From: an uncultured Erythrobacter sp.
GTDB lineage: Bacteria; Pseudomonadota; Alphaproteobacteria; Sphingomonadales; Sphingomonadaceae
DNA: 64,000 nt
Direction of reading: 5' to 3'
NCBI GenBank assembly: GCA_947488325.1
Contig: CANKYZ010000001.1
Span: 310,001-374,000 of the forward strand
Shown: positions 61,714-64,000 of the stretch, piece by piece
How the letters are laid out: the number at the start of each line of letters is the position of its first letter
Numbering within the stretch: position 1 is the first letter of the stretch
Program-made: the position numbers and the translations under genes
The notes under the pieces: model-generated
Seen by the model: only the letters and a program-made list of their open reading frames with translations
Databases searched by the model: none
Told to the model about the DNA's origin: nothing

Positions 61714-63561
61714 GTGCACGCACCATACTCGCCGCCCGTGGTCGATCCGAACGACGATCAAATCCTTCAGGATGTCGACACTGCGAGGAACCTCGTCGAC
61801 CTGTTTCTGAAACGTGCAGATGAAAAAGGCGATGCGCCTTTCCTAGGGTCCAAACTGGATGGGGAATGGCGGACCCAAAGCTGGCGCGAAGTAGCCGGTC
61901 AGGTGTGCATGCTCGCGCAAAGCCTTCGCAAGATCGGCTTGAATGAAGGCGACCGAGTTGCACTTGTGTCTGAAAACCGCCCGGAATGGTGTATTGCCGA
62001 CCTCGCCATTATGGCAGCAGGCTGCATCTCTGTTCCGACCTACATCACCAACACAGAACGGGATCACGCCCATATCTTAGGCAATTCGGGCGCGCGTGCG
62101 GTGATTGTCTCGAATGAGAAATTGCTCAGTCCACTGGTCGGTGCGATTGCACGAACTGGGCTTATCGAACATGTGATCGGGATCGAAGACCTTCACCGCA
62201 AACAAGCGGGAAGCTTCGAATATCACAATTGGGACAAACTGATCACGGGCGAGGCCGCGGCAGCCCGCAAGGCCGTGAACGCGCGCCTTACTGAAATTGG
62301 CCGTAACGATACCGCCTGCCTGATTTACACCAGCGGCACTGGCGGAGCTCCGCGCGGAGTGAAACAGCATCACGGCGCAATCCTATGCAATGCCTCCGGT
62401 GCCGCCGAGATACTGATTAATGATTTCGGTATTGAGAATGAGCGGTTCCTATCCTTCCTTCCGCTAAGCCATGCTTATGAACACACTGGCGGCCTCTATT
62501 TGCCAATCGCTGTCGGCGCAGAAATTTTCTATTCTGAAGGATTGGAAAAACTTGCCTCCAACATCGAGGAAACCCAGCCCACGCTGATGGTGGTTGTCCC
62601 GCGGCTGTTCGAGGTGCTGCGCACACGGATCATGAAGCAGGTCGAAAAACAGGGCCGTGTCGCCAATTTCATGATGGATAGCGCACTGAAGATCGGCGAC
62701 AAAGCAAAGGATGGGAAAAAGCGTAAGCGCGACCGTCCACTCGATTTCCTGGTCGAAAAGGCGCTGCGACCCAAGATCCGTCAGAAATTTGGCGGTCGGA
62801 TCAAGGCGATGGTTTCAGGCGGTGCGCCGCTCAATCCCGAGGTTGGCAATTTCTTTGAATCCATGGGCCTGACCATGCTGCAAGGCTATGGCCAGACCGA
62901 AGCGGGACCAGTGATGAGCTGCAACCGCCCGTCTGTTGGCCTGAAAATGGATACAGTCGGCCCGCCGATGCGCGGCGTGGAGCTAAAGATCGCAGAAGAC
63001 GGTGAAATCCTGTGCCGAGGTGAGTTGGTGATGCACGGATATTGGCAGAATGATGCCGAAACCGCCCGAACGATTATCGATGGTTGGCTGCATACCGGCG
63101 ATATCGGTCATCTGGATGATAAGGGCCGGATCGTCATAACCGACCGCAAGAAAGACATGATCGTCAACGATAAGGGCGACAATGTTGCCCCGCAAAAGAT
63201 CGAAGGCATGCTGACACTCCAACCTGAAATAGCGCAGGCAATGGTGAGCGGTGACAAGCGGCCTTATGTGGTCGGTCTGATTGTTCCCGACGCCGAATGG
63301 GCACTCGAATGGGCACGCGCCAATGACGAAAAATTCGACATGAAGGCTTTGCAAGACCTGCCAGCGTTCAAAAGCGCTCTGCGCGCGGCGGTTGATCGCA
63401 CGAACAAGGACCTGTCCGTGGTCGAAAAAGTGCGCAAATTCGACTGCGCCGATGAAGCTTTCTCAATCGAGAATGAGGAAATGACGCCAAGCATGAAGAT
63501 CAGGCGGCATAAGATCCGTGATCGTTATCAAGATCGGATCGACGGGCTTTATGGGCGGTAG
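61714..63561 (+). CDS. Long-chain fatty acid-CoA ligase (AMP-binding enzyme)
   Basis: 615 residues from GTG 61714, with AGGAG 9 bases upstream; a TTG two codons earlier (61708) has too short a spacing. The adenylate-forming fold shows CLIYTSGTGGAPRGV (P-loop, about 206-220), GYGQTEAGPVM (about 393-403), WLHTGDIGHLD (about 451-461) and DRKKDMIVNDKGDNVAPQKIE (A10-type Lys region, about 470-490). It resembles the FAA1/ACSL-type ligases with an extra region of lysines (about 325-345, KDGKKRKRDRP). It activates fatty acids to acyl-CoA. It is followed by a kinase gene at 9 bases. Confidence 0.92.
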   Translation: MHAPYSPPVVDPNDDQILQDVDTARNLVDLFLKRADEKGDAPFLGSKLDGEWRTQSWREVAGQVCMLAQSLRKIGLNEGDRVALVSENRPEWCIADLAIMAAGCISVPTYITNTERDHAHILGNSGARAVIVSNEKLLSPLVGAIARTGLIEHVIGIEDLHRKQAGSFEYHNWDKLITGEAAAARKAVNARLTEIGRNDTACLIYTSGTGGAPRGVKQHHGAILCNASGAAEILINDFGIENERFLSFLPLSHAYEHTGGLYLPIAVGAEIFYSEGLEKLASNIEETQPTLMVVVPRLFEVLRTRIMKQVEKQGRVANFMMDSALKIGDKAKDGKKRKRDRPLDFLVEKALRPKIRQKFGGRIKAMVSGGAPLNPEVGNFFESMGLTMLQGYGQTEAGPVMSCNRPSVGLKMDTVGPPMRGVELKIAEDGEILCRGELVMHGYWQNDAETARTIIDGWLHTGDIGHLDDKGRIVITDRKKDMIVNDKGDNVAPQKIEGMLTLQPEIAQAMVSGDKRPYVVGLIVPDAEWALEWARANDEKFDMKALQDLPAFKSALRAAVDRTNKDLSVVEKVRKFDCADEAFSIENEEMTPSMKIRRHKIRDRYQDRIDGLYGR

Positions 63562-63570
63562 GCCCAGAGC

Positions 63571-64000
63571 ATGAAGACCGGACAGGTCATTATCCTCAAT
63601 GGGGTTTCAAGCTCTGGGAAAACTTCTCTGGCTCGTGCGCTGCAAGAGGAGCTGGATCAGCCCTATCTACATTGCTCGCTTGATGCGTTTTGGAATATGA
63701 CACCGCGCTCAATTGCCGCCAATTCGAACAACTTTCCTGCAATGAAGCTGGCAATTGCTCATTCGGTAAGGGCGCTAGCTGATACCGGGCATAATGTGAT
63801 CGTCGATATCATCTTAAACGGACAAACAGCTCATCTCGAGTTTTGCGAAGCGCTGTCGGCACTCAAGGTGCAGACCATCAAAGTCCACTGCGAACCCAAG
63901 GAATTGGATAGGCGCGAACGGGAACGTGGCGACCGGGTTCCCGGACTGGCTCGATCACAACTCGCGTCGACACATTGTCAGATAAGCTACGATCTTTTCG
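63571..64000 (+). CDS. Chloramphenicol phosphotransferase-like kinase (partial, cut by window edge)
   Basis: 143 residues are seen before the window ends. The P-loop GVSSSGKTS is at about 11-19, and VIVDIILNGQ and RRERERGDRVPGLARSQL follow; the latter with TxHxxxxYDL is the signature of the CPT-like family (PF07931). Relatives phosphorylate chloramphenicol in producers, but most bacterial members have unknown small-molecule substrates. It begins 9 bases after the acyl-CoA ligase stop, so is probably in that operon. The C-terminal part is missing. Confidence 0.82.
   Translation, partial: MKTGQVIILNGVSSSGKTSLARALQEELDQPYLHCSLDAFWNMTPRSIAANSNNFPAMKLAIAHSVRALADTGHNVIVDIILNGQTAHLEFCEALSALKVQTIKVHCEPKELDRRERERGDRVPGLARSQLASTHCQISYDLF

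Overview
The window looks like a chromosome segment from an alphaproteobacterium of the order Sphingomonadales, most likely the Erythrobacteraceae. The grounds are moderately GC-rich coding DNA, a sufBCDSTA operon headed by an Rrf2 regulator, DUF2093, MmcB, PAS_5-like, LytS/LytTR and DUF2141/sterol-desaturase neighbourhoods, and the alphaproteobacterial LexA box GTTC-N7-GTTC. This is inferred from gene content; no database search was run.

The left third is accessory. Positions 1-4200 carry a serine resolvase with a translationally coupled partner, a PUA/EVE-like plus Mrr nuclease (type IV restriction candidate), and a type II restriction-modification pair. That pair is a BsaWI-like endonuclease and a TSPPYW methyltransferase, convergent with overlapping 3' ends. 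From 4467 to 22895 lies an integrated genomic island of about 18.4 kb. It is bounded by a 14-bp core repeat inside a tRNA-Arg(CCG) gene that the insertion split in two. The 3' half of the host tRNA is at 4435-4480 and the 5' half at 22882-22926. A complete variant tRNA-Arg(CCG) is carried just inside the right end (22671-22747), apparently replacing the broken gene. Repeats of a GCTTACG type flank both ends and are candidate integrase arm sites. The island encodes a tyrosine integrase, a HipBA-like toxin/antitoxin pair, a Gabija-like OLD nuclease/UvrD helicase pair, a remnant of a second integrase, a complete Qat operon (qatABCD, minus strand), and then a plasmid/ICE-type block. The block holds DUF932, a truncated ParB, an N-terminally truncated DEAH helicase and a GIY-YIG nuclease. 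DUF932 and ParB share a structured 58-59-nt leader. The whole is a composite defence island.

From about 23.1 kb onward the window is mostly core genome. Positions 23.1-36.9 kb hold mmcB under a LexA box, a sterol-desaturase/DUF2141 pair, a PAS protein, App1-like phosphatase, esterase, two M48 proteases around a DsbA-like protein, a LytS-type kinase with its LytTR regulator, nadC, and a secreted RNase T2. Positions 37-46.7 kb hold tadA, rpmB with a clear terminator, a phytase-like esterase, an M23 lipoprotein, DUF2093, xseA and purD (divergent, start codons overlapping in a single CATG), a KTSC protein, a cytochrome-c-like protein lacking a haem motif, an adenosine-kinase-type PfkB kinase, EI24 and a lipoprotein. 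Positions 46.8-54.6 kb hold the suf operon on the minus strand. It reads rrf2-sufB-DUF559-exported protein-sufC-sufD-sufS-sufT-sufA, and a tandem operator precedes it. Positions 54.6-64 kb hold two AraC paralogues bracketing a DUF885 hydrolase, a possible small RNA, pyrD, gamma-glutamyltransferase, a long-chain acyl-CoA ligase and the start of a chloramphenicol-phosphotransferase-like kinase cut by the window edge.

The strongest items for follow-up are the split-and-replaced tRNA-Arg, the composite Gabija+Qat island with an internal integrase scar, the repeated structured leader upstream of DUF932 and parB, and the DUF559 endonuclease-fold protein embedded in the suf operon.
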